Assembly: GCA_031291175.1 (NCBI GenBank)
Contig: JARLJO010000064.1
Location: forward strand, 62,001 to 126,000
Length of the DNA stretch: 64,000 nucleotides
From: Gammaproteobacteria bacterium
GTDB lineage: Bacteria > Pseudomonadota > Gammaproteobacteria > DSM-16500
Direction of reading: 5' to 3'
The translations under genes and the position numbers were made by a program. Positions 31,400-40,551 of the stretch are shown in pieces (positions within the stretch are counted from its first letter, which is position 1; the number at the start of each line of letters is the position of its first letter). The notes under the pieces are model-generated. The model was given only the letters and a program-made list of their open reading frames with translations, made no database searches and was not told the DNA's origin.

Positions 31400-33832
31400 T
31401 TAGGTAAGTACAGATCGAAGATCAAATGAAAACTCATCGACTTTGATAACTTCTTGTTGCAAAGAGTCATAATCACATAAAGAGCGACCTTCCTCTTTCG
31501 TTAAAGCACCGACAACAACTGCGGCATTGACTCGTTGTTTGAAATCGCCCTGATGCGACACTGTACCATTTCGAAGAGCGATTTGTAATTTCTTCAATAA
31601 TGGGTCTAGTCTTATTTGCTCGCCTAATGCTGTTTCCAGGCGGCGAATAGGATCATTTTGATCAGAACTGAGATAACAATATTTAGTGACACGATCACGA
31701 AACTCGGAAGGAACCAACATGGTTGTCACAATTTTATTGGTTAACGCATCTGAAGGTTTGCGATAAGCGGAACCAAAAGGAAAGACGATAAAACGTAGCA
31801 ACGCCCCAAGGAATTTGTTTGGGAAGTTTTCCAGTAACTCATTGCTAGCCACTTGAATATTGTACAGGCAGTTTTGCACCCCCCATTGAACGTAATCGAG
31901 ATCTTCTACTTTTTCACCGCAATCGCGATAATATTTTAAAATAGAAGAAGCAATGTACAGTTCACTTAACATATCACCCAAGCGTGCTGAAATGCGCTCT
32001 TTACGCTTTAAGGTACCGCCTAAAATCATCATGCAAGTATCAGACAGCAACGCTAATGCAGAACTCATGCGTGTTAATTGACGATAATGCCGGGCAGTCT
32101 TTCCGCGAACAGGAGCACAAATCAATAAACCGCCAGTGATACCAAACAGAAAACTGCGTACCAGGTTACTCATGAAGTAGCCAGCATGCGACAGTAACAT
32201 TTTATTCAATTCAGCTTCATTCTTTTCATCTTGAACCGAGATGAGCTCCACTTCACGCAAAACAAATGGATGACAACGAATAGCACCCTGACCAAAGATA
32301 ATTAAATTACGCGTTAAAATATTAGCCCCTTCTACCGTAATGCTGACAGGCATTGCCATATACGCGTTAGCTAAGAAATTACGGGGTCCATTTTGAATGG
32401 CATGTCCACCATGAATATCCATGGCATGGTTCATGATTTTTCGGCCTGATTCTGTCATGTGATACTTGGCAATGGCAGAGGCAATCGATGGACTGATTTT
32501 TTGATCCACAGCACCTGCTGTCATGATACGGCAAGCCTCAATCGTATAAGCTAAGCCTGCAATACTACCTAAAGCCTCTTCCACCCCTTCAAAGTTAGAA
32601 ATAGACGTATTAAATTGTTTACGAACACGCGCATAGGCACCTGTTGTCCGGTAAGCTAGCTTCGCGCAAGCAGCACTTAACGCAGGCAAAGAAATCGAAC
32701 GGCCAACGGAGAGCGACTCCATTAACATACGCCAGCCTTGGCCTATTCTTGCCACACCCCCAATAATCGCATCCAACGGCAGGAAGACATCACGCCCACG
32801 GGTCGGGCCATTCATGAAAGAAAGATTCATCGGCAAATGACGATGACCAATTTCAACACCCGGTTGTGCTGTAGGCACTAAACAAAGCGTAATACCGAGA
32901 TCTTCTTTAGCACCTAATAAATGATCGGGATCGTATAAACGAAATGCCAAACCTAAGACGGTTGCGACTGGCGCTAATGTAATATAACGCTTATCCCACG
33001 TTAAACGCATACCCAATACTTGCTTGCCTTCATACTCACCATGACAAATCACACCAAAGTCGGTAATAGAACCGGCATCACTGCCCGCTTCTGGTGAAGT
33101 CAGAGCAAAGCAAGGCATCTCTTCCCCGATTGCGAGCTTGGGCAAATAATAAGATTTTTGTTCTTCGGTGCCGTAATGCAATAGTAATTCAGCAGGCCCT
33201 AATGAATTGGGAACCATGGTATCTACCGCAGCACTGATACAACGAGTAGCGATTTTAATGACAACTGTTGAGTGCGCTAAAGCGGAAAACTCGCGACCGC
33301 CATAGACTTTTGGAATGCCCATACCAAAAAAGCGTTCCTTTTTGAGATATTCCCAAACCGCTGGGGGTAGATCACGATCTTCATGAATGACTTTCCAGTC
33401 ATCTAACATGCCACAAAGTGTTTCCACTTGATTGGCTAAAAAACTTTCTTCCTCTGTAGACAAGGTCGGAACAGGATATCCCAATAGCTTTTTCCATTTG
33501 GGACGACCACAGAACAAATCTTTTTCCCACCACACATCGCCAGCATCAATCGCTTCGCGTTCAGTGGGACTAATGGATGGCATGGTTTTTTGCAGTTTTT
33601 TTAAAAGAGGATGAGTAAAATAGCGAAGACGTTGCTGATTGAGATTAGCAAAAGCGGCGGCGGCTAAAAAAAGTAGCCAAAAAACCGTTAAAGCAAGAAA
33701 GCCTAACTTGCCAAAAACAGTTATTAAAACCAAAACAACTGCTATAGTTGCTGTCCAAATCCATACCGCGACATACGCGTAGGTTAAAAATAAAACAACC
33801 GCTAATAATATTGCCACTTCCAATATAGCCAT
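31400..33832 (-). CDS. fadE: Acyl-CoA dehydrogenase FadE (copy 1)
   Basis: The 810-aa protein is a FadE-type acyl-CoA dehydrogenase, about the length of E. coli FadE (814 aa). Two membrane helices (about residues 3-60) anchor it. A flavin-binding dehydrogenase core follows with CFALTSPEAGSDAGS and ITVEGANILTRNLIIFGQGA, then the long FadE-specific C-terminal domain (about from residue 500). It makes the first oxidation of beta-oxidation. AAGGAG lies 6 bases upstream of the ATG. A second FadE gene lies at 40544-43027. Confidence 0.94.
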   Translation of the reverse strand: MAILEVAILLAVVLFLTYAYVAVWIWTATIAVVLVLITVFGKLGFLALTVFWLLFLAAAAFANLNQQRLRYFTHPLLKKLQKTMPSISPTEREAIDAGDVWWEKDLFCGRPKWKKLLGYPVPTLSTEEESFLANQVETLCGMLDDWKVIHEDRDLPPAVWEYLKKERFFGMGIPKVYGGREFSALAHSTVVIKIATRCISAAVDTMVPNSLGPAELLLHYGTEEQKSYYLPKLAIGEEMPCFALTSPEAGSDAGSITDFGVICHGEYEGKQVLGMRLTWDKRYITLAPVATVLGLAFRLYDPDHLLGAKEDLGITLCLVPTAQPGVEIGHRHLPMNLSFMNGPTRGRDVFLPLDAIIGGVARIGQGWRMLMESLSVGRSISLPALSAACAKLAYRTTGAYARVRKQFNTSISNFEGVEEALGSIAGLAYTIEACRIMTAGAVDQKISPSIASAIAKYHMTESGRKIMNHAMDIHGGHAIQNGPRNFLANAYMAMPVSITVEGANILTRNLIIFGQGAIRCHPFVLREVELISVQDEKNEAELNKMLLSHAGYFMSNLVRSFLFGITGGLLICAPVRGKTARHYRQLTRMSSALALLSDTCMMILGGTLKRKERISARLGDMLSELYIASSILKYYRDCGEKVEDLDYVQWGVQNCLYNIQVASNELLENFPNKFLGALLRFIVFPFGSAYRKPSDALTNKIVTTMLVPSEFRDRVTKYCYLSSDQNDPIRRLETALGEQIRLDPLLKKLQIALRNGTVSHQGDFKQRVNAAVVVGALTKEEGRSLCDYDSLQQEVIKVDEFSFDLRSVLT

Positions 33833-34124
33833 TTTTGCTCCTTTGTCTTTACTCCAAGCGAATCACTAAGAAACAGACGTTGAAAACATTAATATCATTC
33901 CTAGACGAAGGAAATCCATCTTCGTATGTCTTTTCACTTCCATCCTCTGTTTGCTAGCAGAAGAATTTCACTATTTTCGGTATCTTAACAATTACTTCCA
34001 GATACCTTCTACCGAATTTAGAATAAAACTGTATAAGAGTATATGCTATTTTTTTTTTAAAGTCCTAGCCCCTTAAGCCAACATGCGTTAGATTAGGCAG
34101 CTTTTTAGCAGGGGAATGGTAGCC

Positions 34125-35186
34125 ATGACAACAGTAACTGTCGATGGGAACAAATTAGGCCGAAGTGATAATCCAGAAAGAATCTATACTTTCCTGGGTG
34201 AACTTAGTCGTGAATTATATATCGAGGCCAGCAAAACTCCCAGCCATGAAAAGTTTGTTATAGAAATCACCAATTTACAACTCGACTTTATTCTCTGTAT
34301 CAATAGAGAGTTGCCCAACCTTGATCACGATATTGATTGTCTGGTACTGGCACAACTCCCTCTAGAGTCACTAATCATTCTCATGAAGCCTGTTAATGCT
34401 AAAGTAGCAACTTCTGATCGGTTCGCTAATAGCAAAATTAAATCGATCGATATGCAAAATATCCAACTGACAGACATAGAGCGTAATATCCTATTTAGCT
34501 ATATGGCACCACACCAGCATACAGTTGCTTTTCTACTGCCTGAAACTTGGCAAAACCCCTTCGTAGCCTATTACAAATCACATGAAACTTACCATGCCGA
34601 TAGCGCTCACTCTGCTTCCGCAAAACGCAAGGAGATTTCGACAAGCCCTAAACCGGCAGCAGCAGCGGCAGCCTCCTCTTCGTTTCAAGTAGTTTCTGAT
34701 GAAAAGGCAAGTGAAGTCACTAAAAGCCAGATCGATCAAGCTGGATTATTTGCCCATAAAAAATCGAAATCTGAAGGGATCGGAACCGAACTGCTTGAAA
34801 GCATCAAGGCAGGAAATGCAGAAAAAGTATCCGCCATAGTCGGGAGCAATGCTGCTGTAGCAAAGCAACTCATACCAGGCGACTCGGGTAATACTTTCTT
34901 TATGCATGCAATGCAGCAATCTCATGCTAATACCGCTGCCATTATCGCAGCACTGTTAACTGAGGATCTTTTATCTATTTCTACCTTAGAAGAGCTACTC
35001 CATTTAACCAACAAAGATGGAAGTTGCGCCATGAAATTGGCTATTGATCATGAAAACGTCGAGACATTAAAAGCGGGTATCGCTACCGTAGCTCTATCAG
35101 CGGGTAAAAAACCAGATGATTTAATTGCTTTGATTGATCGCGCCAAACAACAGCTGCTTCAGAAAAAACAAGGTCTCTTCAGCTGA
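34125..35186 (+). CDS. Unknown protein with C-terminal ankyrin-like region; possible effector
   Basis: The product of about 353 aa has no signal peptide or membrane segment. The N-terminal 165 residues are unrecognised. A low-complexity Ala/Ser linker (KPAAAAAASSS, about 185-200) follows. The C-terminal third is helical and looks like degenerate ankyrin repeats (LLESIKAGNAEKVSAIV; NKDGSCAMKLAIDHENVETL). This build and the lack of homology are typical of Legionella and Coxiella type IV effectors, but no clear C-terminal secretion signal can be read by eye. In-frame ATGs are at 34116 and 34125. AGGGGA is 9 bases before the second and touches the first, so 34125 is preferred. It is a single-gene unit ended by a strong terminator. 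Confidence 0.7.
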   Translation: MTTVTVDGNKLGRSDNPERIYTFLGELSRELYIEASKTPSHEKFVIEITNLQLDFILCINRELPNLDHDIDCLVLAQLPLESLIILMKPVNAKVATSDRFANSKIKSIDMQNIQLTDIERNILFSYMAPHQHTVAFLLPETWQNPFVAYYKSHETYHADSAHSASAKRKEISTSPKPAAAAAASSSFQVVSDEKASEVTKSQIDQAGLFAHKKSKSEGIGTELLESIKAGNAEKVSAIVGSNAAVAKQLIPGDSGNTFFMHAMQQSHANTAAIIAALLTEDLLSISTLEELLHLTNKDGSCAMKLAIDHENVETLKAGIATVALSAGKKPDDLIALIDRAKQQLLQKKQGLFS

Positions 35187-35212
35187 TCTAAATACAACAG
35201 CTTTTCATTAAC

Positions 35213-35245
35213 AAAAAAAACCAGGCATATAACCTGGTTTTTTTT
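35213..35245. terminator. Bidirectional intrinsic terminator
   Basis: Eight A, CCAGG, a 7-base loop, CCTGG and eight T form a symmetrical terminator between convergent genes (stops at 35186 and 35259). It should work in both directions. Confidence 0.85.
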
Positions 35246-35258
35246 ATTTTGTCACATC

Positions 35259-36068
35259 TCATTCATTAGTAGCCAGATCCGCTTCGACCCCAAATATTCT
35301 TCGATATAAAACACCTTGCGTTGCAATTAACCATGGAATCGACCAAATAAGCCCAACAAGCAAAAACACCACGCTCAAAATATAAATGACAAACATAATC
35401 ATTGTGGTAAAAAAGACTTTCCACCAGTGCTGACAAATGGCTTTACGAGAGACCTGCAAGGAACGCCAAACACCTAAACGCTTTTCTGTTGTTAACTGAA
35501 GAACGAAGAGATACGACCAGGCTAAATAAATTCCGCCGAGAATGAAGGCAAGCCCAACGACAACCAACATAATATTCACTATTAGTGAATAATCAGTCGC
35601 TGCCATGATGCCAATAATAAAACCACCAATCATTGATGGAATCATGGCAATCGCCAAACTTAACAACATCACCCCAAGAATACGCCAAATAGCGCTATAG
35701 TAGCGAAACACTAATTTAGCACGCACTGGCAGATTCACCGCACGCTTAATGCCCATCATCATGATCCCCGCAGACATGGGGTACAAGAGTATTTGAACAA
35801 TCACTCTCAAGACGATAGTCATCGCATTAGGAGCGCTGCCATCAGTGGCTGGAACACCAAACAGGGATCCCACTACAGACATTAATATGCCTAAAAGAAA
35901 AACAATCAAGAAATACCATCCAACAGCACCCCATACAGAGGTTTTAAAACCTTTTACTTTAGACCAAGCTTCTCCAAAAACTTCTGATATCGAAAAATCA
36001 TAAGGAGCCGCAAATCCATTCTCCATTCTACCTGTGGGCTCTAATACAGTTTGATGACTAGCATTCAT
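35259..36068 (-). CDS. Multi-pass inner-membrane protein of unknown function
   Basis: The 269-aa protein has a 45-residue cytoplasmic start and then five or six hydrophobic helices (for example AVGWYFLIVFLLGILMSVVG, IWRILGVMLLSLAIAMIPSM and FTTMIMFVIYILSVVFLLVG). Its layout and the WWKVFFTTM / LIWSIPWLIATQGVLYR ending resemble the BPSS1780/DUF975-like group of bacterial membrane proteins. This is a weak match by eye. No catalytic residues are seen. It has its own promoter region in the 473-base gap to the NTPDase gene. Confidence 0.7.
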   Translation of the reverse strand: MNASHQTVLEPTGRMENGFAAPYDFSISEVFGEAWSKVKGFKTSVWGAVGWYFLIVFLLGILMSVVGSLFGVPATDGSAPNAMTIVLRVIVQILLYPMSAGIMMMGIKRAVNLPVRAKLVFRYYSAIWRILGVMLLSLAIAMIPSMIGGFIIGIMAATDYSLIVNIMLVVVGLAFILGGIYLAWSYLFVLQLTTEKRLGVWRSLQVSRKAICQHWWKVFFTTMIMFVIYILSVVFLLVGLIWSIPWLIATQGVLYRRIFGVEADLATNE

Positions 36069-36541
36069 GCCGAGCTCTCCTGCTAAAAAGATTATCGTCT
36101 AATGCGCTGAGAAGCAGCTTACTGGGAATTATTTGGGCGATCTCAGCATCATTTACGTTAGCTAGTGTATTTTAATTCTTTTTTTTTAGCCACAAGAAGA
36201 AAACCATGAAAGTTACCCACAGTTTCTGTTGATAACTCTGTTATTAACCTCTCTAAAACCGACTTAAACTCATTGCTAACTATTTTAAAACGTACACTAC
36301 CTGCGCAAAAATCAAAATAATAATTAATTGATTTCAATATGTTACGCAATATAGAACTGAATTTTTGGATTGCACCGCCATTCATCCACTGCCCTCAGGT
36401 CAAATATTGGTGTTGTGCACAACTAATTACTGTCTAAAAGTCATCCGAATCATATTGAATACGCAAAATCAATATACAATACGCACAATCTCAGATATAA
36501 TTTGCACAAAATATACTCTAATAAAGGGTGGAATCGATCAC
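36069..36541. other. Gene-free spacer upstream of the NTPDase gene
   Basis: These 473 AT-rich bases hold the promoters of two divergent genes and one copy of the DnaA-box-like repeat (36209-36268). A palindrome TTGTGCACAA is seen near 36412. An open frame running from 36365 into the NTPDase gene has no SD or signal sequence and is not taken as coding. Confidence 0.4.
36209..36268 (+). repeat. DnaA-box-like repeat, copy A
   Basis: This 60-base copy matches copy C (38185-38244) at about 52 of 60 positions. Its core holds TTACCCACA and TGTTGATAA facing each other, each one base from the DnaA box TTATCCACA. Confidence 0.65.
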
Positions 36542-37684
36542 ATGAAAAACATTTTTCTTGCTTTTGTTGGTATTTTGTCGACCTTATTTCTTACCAATCT
36601 TTACGCCTACCAACCCGCTTATGAAATCATTATTGACGCAGGCAGCAGTGGCTCCCGGTTACACTTATTTCAGTCTGAGCAGCGCAACCAATTACCAGAG
36701 ATACTCGACATCTTTTCGGAAAGTATCAAGCCAGGACTGTCTTCTTTTGCTTCTAACCCCGATGGCGCTCGCGACTCCATTAAAAAATTATTAGACGATG
36801 CATTAGTGCAACTGGACAAAAACCACATTGATCCACGCACAGTGAAAGTCAATATTATGGCAACTGCTGGCATGCGTTTACTCTCTCCCGAAAGACAGCT
36901 TGCGATTTATGCAAGCATCACCCAATTCATCCAGAAAAATTATGCTTTTGCTTTAGGGCAGATCGAAACGATACCCGGAAAAATGGAAGGCCTTTATGGC
37001 TGGCTAGACGTTAATTATTTAAGTCATACTTTCCAAAACAATACAGCAACCATAGGTAGTATTGATTTGGGAGGCGCTTCTACTCAGATTGCATTTGCAA
37101 CACAAGATCAGACCAAAAAAGAAGATGAAGTCACGATAAAAGTGAATCAACAACAATACACTGTTTTCAGCAAAAGCTTTTTGAGCTTAGGGCAAGATCA
37201 AGCCTTGGCTGCGATTAGCCAAGATGCTGGAGCTGCGAGCTGCTTTCCTTCAGGCTATCCACTACCGAATAACGTATCAGGACAGTTTGAGCTAAACACA
37301 TGCCGTTTGACATACATTCACTTAATTCAAAGCAAACACGTCCCTGATGAAATCTTGCCGACAGCAAATCAGCACTTTATTGCCTATTCAGGGGCTTACT
37401 ATGATCTTAATTTCTTAGGGGTAGATAACACGCCTGATGGGGTTCTCATCGAAAATCGGATTCAAGCGGTTTGTAGTGCGTCCTGGGAACAATTACAAAA
37501 AGATTACCCATCGGTCGCTGCAAAATATCTTGCCCCTGCCTGCGCTAATGATACTTATGTGTTGAGCTTACTGTTTTGGGCCTATTCCTTGCATGGAGAT
37601 CAACTCTCTGTCACCAATCAAATCAATCAACAAGATATTGATTGGACGCTTGGAGCGGAACTTTATAAATTAGTGACACCTTAA
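36542..37684 (+). CDS. Secreted ecto-NTPDase, GDA1/CD39 family apyrase
   Basis: The 380-aa protein has a signal peptide (IFLAFVGILSTLFLTNLYA) and the apyrase conserved regions: ACR1 DAGSSGSRLHLF (about 32-43), ACR2 NIMATAGMRLL, ACR3 LYGWLDVNYL and ACR4 GSIDLGGASTQIAFA. These bind the nucleotide phosphates and metal. Paired cysteines in the C-terminal half fit disulfides of a secreted enzyme. The family is mainly eukaryotic. In bacteria it is best known from Legionella, where the secreted NTPDase Lpg1905 aids growth in host cells. It should hydrolyse NTPs and NDPs in the periplasm or host compartment. ATG 36542 starts at the signal peptide; the frame is open further upstream without support. 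DnaA-box-like repeats lie on both sides. Confidence 0.9.
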   Translation: MKNIFLAFVGILSTLFLTNLYAYQPAYEIIIDAGSSGSRLHLFQSEQRNQLPEILDIFSESIKPGLSSFASNPDGARDSIKKLLDDALVQLDKNHIDPRTVKVNIMATAGMRLLSPERQLAIYASITQFIQKNYAFALGQIETIPGKMEGLYGWLDVNYLSHTFQNNTATIGSIDLGGASTQIAFATQDQTKKEDEVTIKVNQQQYTVFSKSFLSLGQDQALAAISQDAGAASCFPSGYPLPNNVSGQFELNTCRLTYIHLIQSKHVPDEILPTANQHFIAYSGAYYDLNFLGVDNTPDGVLIENRIQAVCSASWEQLQKDYPSVAAKYLAPACANDTYVLSLLFWAYSLHGDQLSVTNQINQQDIDWTLGAELYKLVTP

Positions 37685-37908
37685 ATCACTCAATAGTCGC
37701 GACCCGGATAAAGCATGAAATTTCCGAGCCGCGACCGTCAGGGAGGGTCCCGATCCCTCTTCTCTTCCCTAGCGGTGGATATCTCTTAATTCCTATTATT
37801 TTCCGTCTCAGCTACCCCATTCTTCTGCTCAGGGTAAACAGAATCATCTCTAGGGGTTTTTCCCGATCTTAAACTAGGGTTTTTGCCGGGCACCCTCGGG
37901 TTTATCCT

Positions 37909-37968
37909 TAGTTACCCACAGATTCTGTGGATAAGTCTGTGACTAAGCTCTACAAAACACCCCTGAAC
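37909..37968 (+). repeat. DnaA-box-like repeat, copy B
   Basis: The core TTACCCACAGA, one T, TCTGTGGATAA (37912-37934) is an 11-bp inverted repeat with one mismatch. Its right half is a perfect DnaA box (TGTGGATAA, the complement of TTATCCACA) and its left half is one base off. The first half matches copy C exactly, then diverges. Confidence 0.7.
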
Positions 37969-38184
37969 CTCATCATTTCCTGTATAAAGCGTTTTAGTAA
38001 ACCAAATAATCAAAGAAAAATATTCATTATTATCATCAAGATAGACATGAAATACCCAGGAAAAATAGCGCAAACCCGTATGCCCACTTGTTATCAGTTT
38101 AAATTTTGACGCTGTGTACAAGTGCAGCGCATCCATCAGCATACAAGAACTTAGCGAAAAAATGCCGCGTCCAAAATAATTTCT

Positions 38185-38244
38185 AAAGTTACCCACAGAT
38201 TCTGTGGATAACTCTGTTAGTAACCTCTATGAAACTGATCTAAA
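38185..38244 (+). repeat. DnaA-box-like repeat, copy C
   Basis: The same paired core as copy B lies at 38189-38211, followed by ACTCTGTTAGTAACCTCT, shared with copy A. All three copies point the same way. Confidence 0.7.
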
Positions 38245-38417
38245 TAACATATTTTGCTGTCTTAGTGACACAAGATCACAAACTGAACATAAGTAAATAT
38301 CGTTGTATTTTCATATAGTTATGAAATTCTGGACTATTTGAGTCGCTAACTCATTGAATTTATGAGGCAGAAATTAAAATTGTGCAAAACTTTTATGGGA
38401 AAGGCTTTTTATGCGTT

Positions 38418-38458
38418 AAAAAAAGCAAGGATGCTTGACTTCTCCTCAACCTTGCTTT
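38418..38458 (-). terminator. Intrinsic terminator of the nagZ-to-phosphatase run
   Basis: On the minus strand AAAGCAAGG (38458-38450) overlaps the last codons and pairs with CCTTGCTTT (38430-38422). A run of seven T (38424-38418) overlaps and follows the second arm. Confidence 0.8.
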
Positions 38459-40551
38459 GATTGATTGTAATGAGAACTGATTTTACCTATCTCGTTTCCA
38501 TAAAATGCTTTTAAAGCAGACAGCATATGAAGAGCCGGTGAATGCAGCGCAAATGAGGTAGTTAAATCATTCGTCCACAAGCCCGTCTTGAGATCCACCA
38601 AAATAGGTGACATCACTCCATTTGCCTGCGGATACAAAGCCAAAATCCAAGAACCGTAAATATCAGCATATTGCTTACTCGAAAGTATTAAGTCTGCCAT
38701 GCTCTGCTTGACCGTCAGATGCGTTGTGACAGGATCAATTTGAAAGAAGCTAATCCCCTCAAATAATATTTGTCGCGTCTCAGGATGCACTGAGCGGATG
38801 GAGGAAGGTGAAAAATCACTCTCAATAAAAAAATCGTTCTGGCGTGATACGACACGCTCTTTCCCTAATACTACCTCTTTCAGTGACGATCCACTGACAT
38901 TGCCAAAAGGGATATTTAGCAAGCTCAAAATAGTCGGCTTAATATCCATTAGCGAGACAATACCGGGAATGGCATTTTTCTGATTAGGCGCCAAACCATA
39001 CAGTCGAAAAGCCATCACAGCATGATACTGCGGCATACCCAAAACATCCGTGCCATGCCCGGCAGATTGGTTAACCTTTTCAAAATCAAAACTGGCTGGA
39101 TAAAATTTAGGGATGATGTGCTTTGGATTATCGGCTCCCGCAATAAAGCGATCACGGTTTGTTATTCTATCGCCATGCAATTCTAAGGTTTCACCATGAT
39201 CTGAAAGCAATACTACAATACTGTGTTTCAATAAGCCTTGCTGCTGTAACAACACTAAAAAATCCGCAACTTGCTGATCCGCACGTTGAATAGAGGCCGC
39301 ATAATGGGCAAGTGCCCTCTCTGTTTCAAGATAAGAATAGTCACGCCAAAAATAAGGGAAATGGGGCAAGCAAAAATGCACCGCCAAAAATAAAGGCTTA
39401 TTACGTTGTTTGGATAATGCGGGCGTTAGCATTTTCAAAAAACTGTCTGGATCATAAGACACAAATGCCGGCCGATTCGCATAACTATTCGGAAACAACC
39501 ATTGACCAATCGCAGTGTTAATAACCAAATTTGATAAAGGAAAGTCGTTAAAAGTGCCCAGCAGGAAGTCATTCACACCCACTGGCGGCGTGACAATCTG
39601 ATCAAAACCAAAATTCTTTCCAATATTACTGAATCGCGTTTCATCCATGGCATAGATCGTTTCATACCCTTGTTTGTGCAAAATCAGAGGCAAGGTTTCA
39701 GTGAGATCCAAATGAGTCTGGTCCGCTAAATCAAAACGCGCGTTGGTTTCTTTCGGGTACTTACCGGTAAAAATACTGACCCAAGCGGGAAAAGTTCTAG
39801 CAATAGGCGTAATCGCTTCAGCAAACACAGTCGATTGATCGAGAAACTCATCGAAGTGAGGTGTCGGCGTTGCAGCACCAAAATAACCTAAAAAATCAGG
39901 CCGGAGCGCATCCACTCCAATCAAAATAATATTGGGCTTGTCAGCAGTTGCACCATCTACCACCACTTTTTTAGCATGATCCGAAAAACCAGCCAGCCCA
40001 GCAACAATGCTCGCTCCCAGTAAAAATACCGCAAGCTTGTGAAATTTTTTCATCAGAAGAGAGAGCAAACCCAGGACAGCTAGCATTAACGCTGCCACCA
40101 AAATACAGGAAGAGATCGACAATAATATTAACGCCACTCTGGGACTGATCATAAGGCGCATTAAATCAGCGAATTTTGAGTTCGGGAAAAAGTATTCGTT
40201 TGCTAACAAAATGAAAGCTAAGCCAATACACCACAGACTAAATCCTAAATTTTGGGTGGTTTTCCAAGAAGAGCCCAAGGTATAACCTATCAGTCGCGCC
40301 ATCAACCACACTATCAAAACAAAACCAGCATGCACTAAGCACTGCGCAAATAAGAAAAAAAGAATGCCCGGAAAAATAGCGAATGGAATAGTCAGATGCG
40401 ACATCACCATTTTATAATCAGCGAGATAGAAACCACTGCATTGAATAAAAAAACTGATTTCCAGTACGCAAAAAATGGCGGTCAGCATGACAAGATAAGA
40501 AAACAGGCCACTACGTGGGCCTGTTTTCAATGGATTAGCATAATCAATCAT
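38446..40551 (-). CDS. Membrane-anchored alkaline phosphatase superfamily (sulfatase-fold) protein
   Basis: The 701-aa protein has five or so N-terminal membrane helices (about residues 15-190). A sulfatase-fold domain follows: metal-binding NIILIGVDALRPDFLG (Asp214), then PIARTFPAWVSIFTG and LLSDHGETLELHG. Type I sulfatases have a modified Cys or Ser in C/S-x-P-x-R. Here the position is Thr253, as in LtaS-like and phosphoethanolamine transferases. A phosphotransferase or phosphodiesterase acting on envelope lipids or glycans is therefore more likely than a sulfatase; this is inference. The gene overlaps fadE copy 2 by 8 bases and ends at a strong terminator. Confidence 0.8.
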   Translation of the reverse strand: MIDYANPLKTGPRSGLFSYLVMLTAIFCVLEISFFIQCSGFYLADYKMVMSHLTIPFAIFPGILFFLFAQCLVHAGFVLIVWLMARLIGYTLGSSWKTTQNLGFSLWCIGLAFILLANEYFFPNSKFADLMRLMISPRVALILLSISSCILVAALMLAVLGLLSLLMKKFHKLAVFLLGASIVAGLAGFSDHAKKVVVDGATADKPNIILIGVDALRPDFLGYFGAATPTPHFDEFLDQSTVFAEAITPIARTFPAWVSIFTGKYPKETNARFDLADQTHLDLTETLPLILHKQGYETIYAMDETRFSNIGKNFGFDQIVTPPVGVNDFLLGTFNDFPLSNLVINTAIGQWLFPNSYANRPAFVSYDPDSFLKMLTPALSKQRNKPLFLAVHFCLPHFPYFWRDYSYLETERALAHYAASIQRADQQVADFLVLLQQQGLLKHSIVVLLSDHGETLELHGDRITNRDRFIAGADNPKHIIPKFYPASFDFEKVNQSAGHGTDVLGMPQYHAVMAFRLYGLAPNQKNAIPGIVSLMDIKPTILSLLNIPFGNVSGSSLKEVVLGKERVVSRQNDFFIESDFSPSSIRSVHPETRQILFEGISFFQIDPVTTHLTVKQSMADLILSSKQYADIYGSWILALYPQANGVMSPILVDLKTGLWTNDLTTSFALHSPALHMLSALKAFYGNEIGKISSHYNQSKQG

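Larger units (their letters stand above)
37685..38445. other. 761-base gene-free region with hairpins and two repeats
   Basis: It begins with a hairpin after the NTPDase stop (GTCGCG 37696-37701 with CGCGAC 37730-37735, plus an inner CGG/CCG) and a GAGGG/CCCTC stem. A GC-richer part follows (to about 37905) with a near-repeat CTAGGGGTTTTTCCCG / CTAGGGTTTTTGCCGG. Two DnaA-box-like repeats (37909 and 38185) flank an AT-rich stretch. No frame looks coding. A small RNA or a protein-binding region is possible. Confidence 0.5.

Noticed and set aside
36365-36541. N-terminal extension of the NTPDase
   Set aside because: The signal peptide begins at the ATG at 36542, and the upstream codons show no conserved sequence or ribosome site.
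37912-38196. 94-aa minus-strand frame in the repeat region
   Set aside because: It runs through the DnaA-box-like repeats, has no ribosome site and no recognisable domain. It is taken as chance.
36209-38244. Calling the DnaA-box-like repeats the chromosomal origin
   Set aside because: No dnaA, dnaN, gidA/mnmG or rpmH is nearby, only three box pairs are seen, and one pair is decayed. Reported as repeats only.
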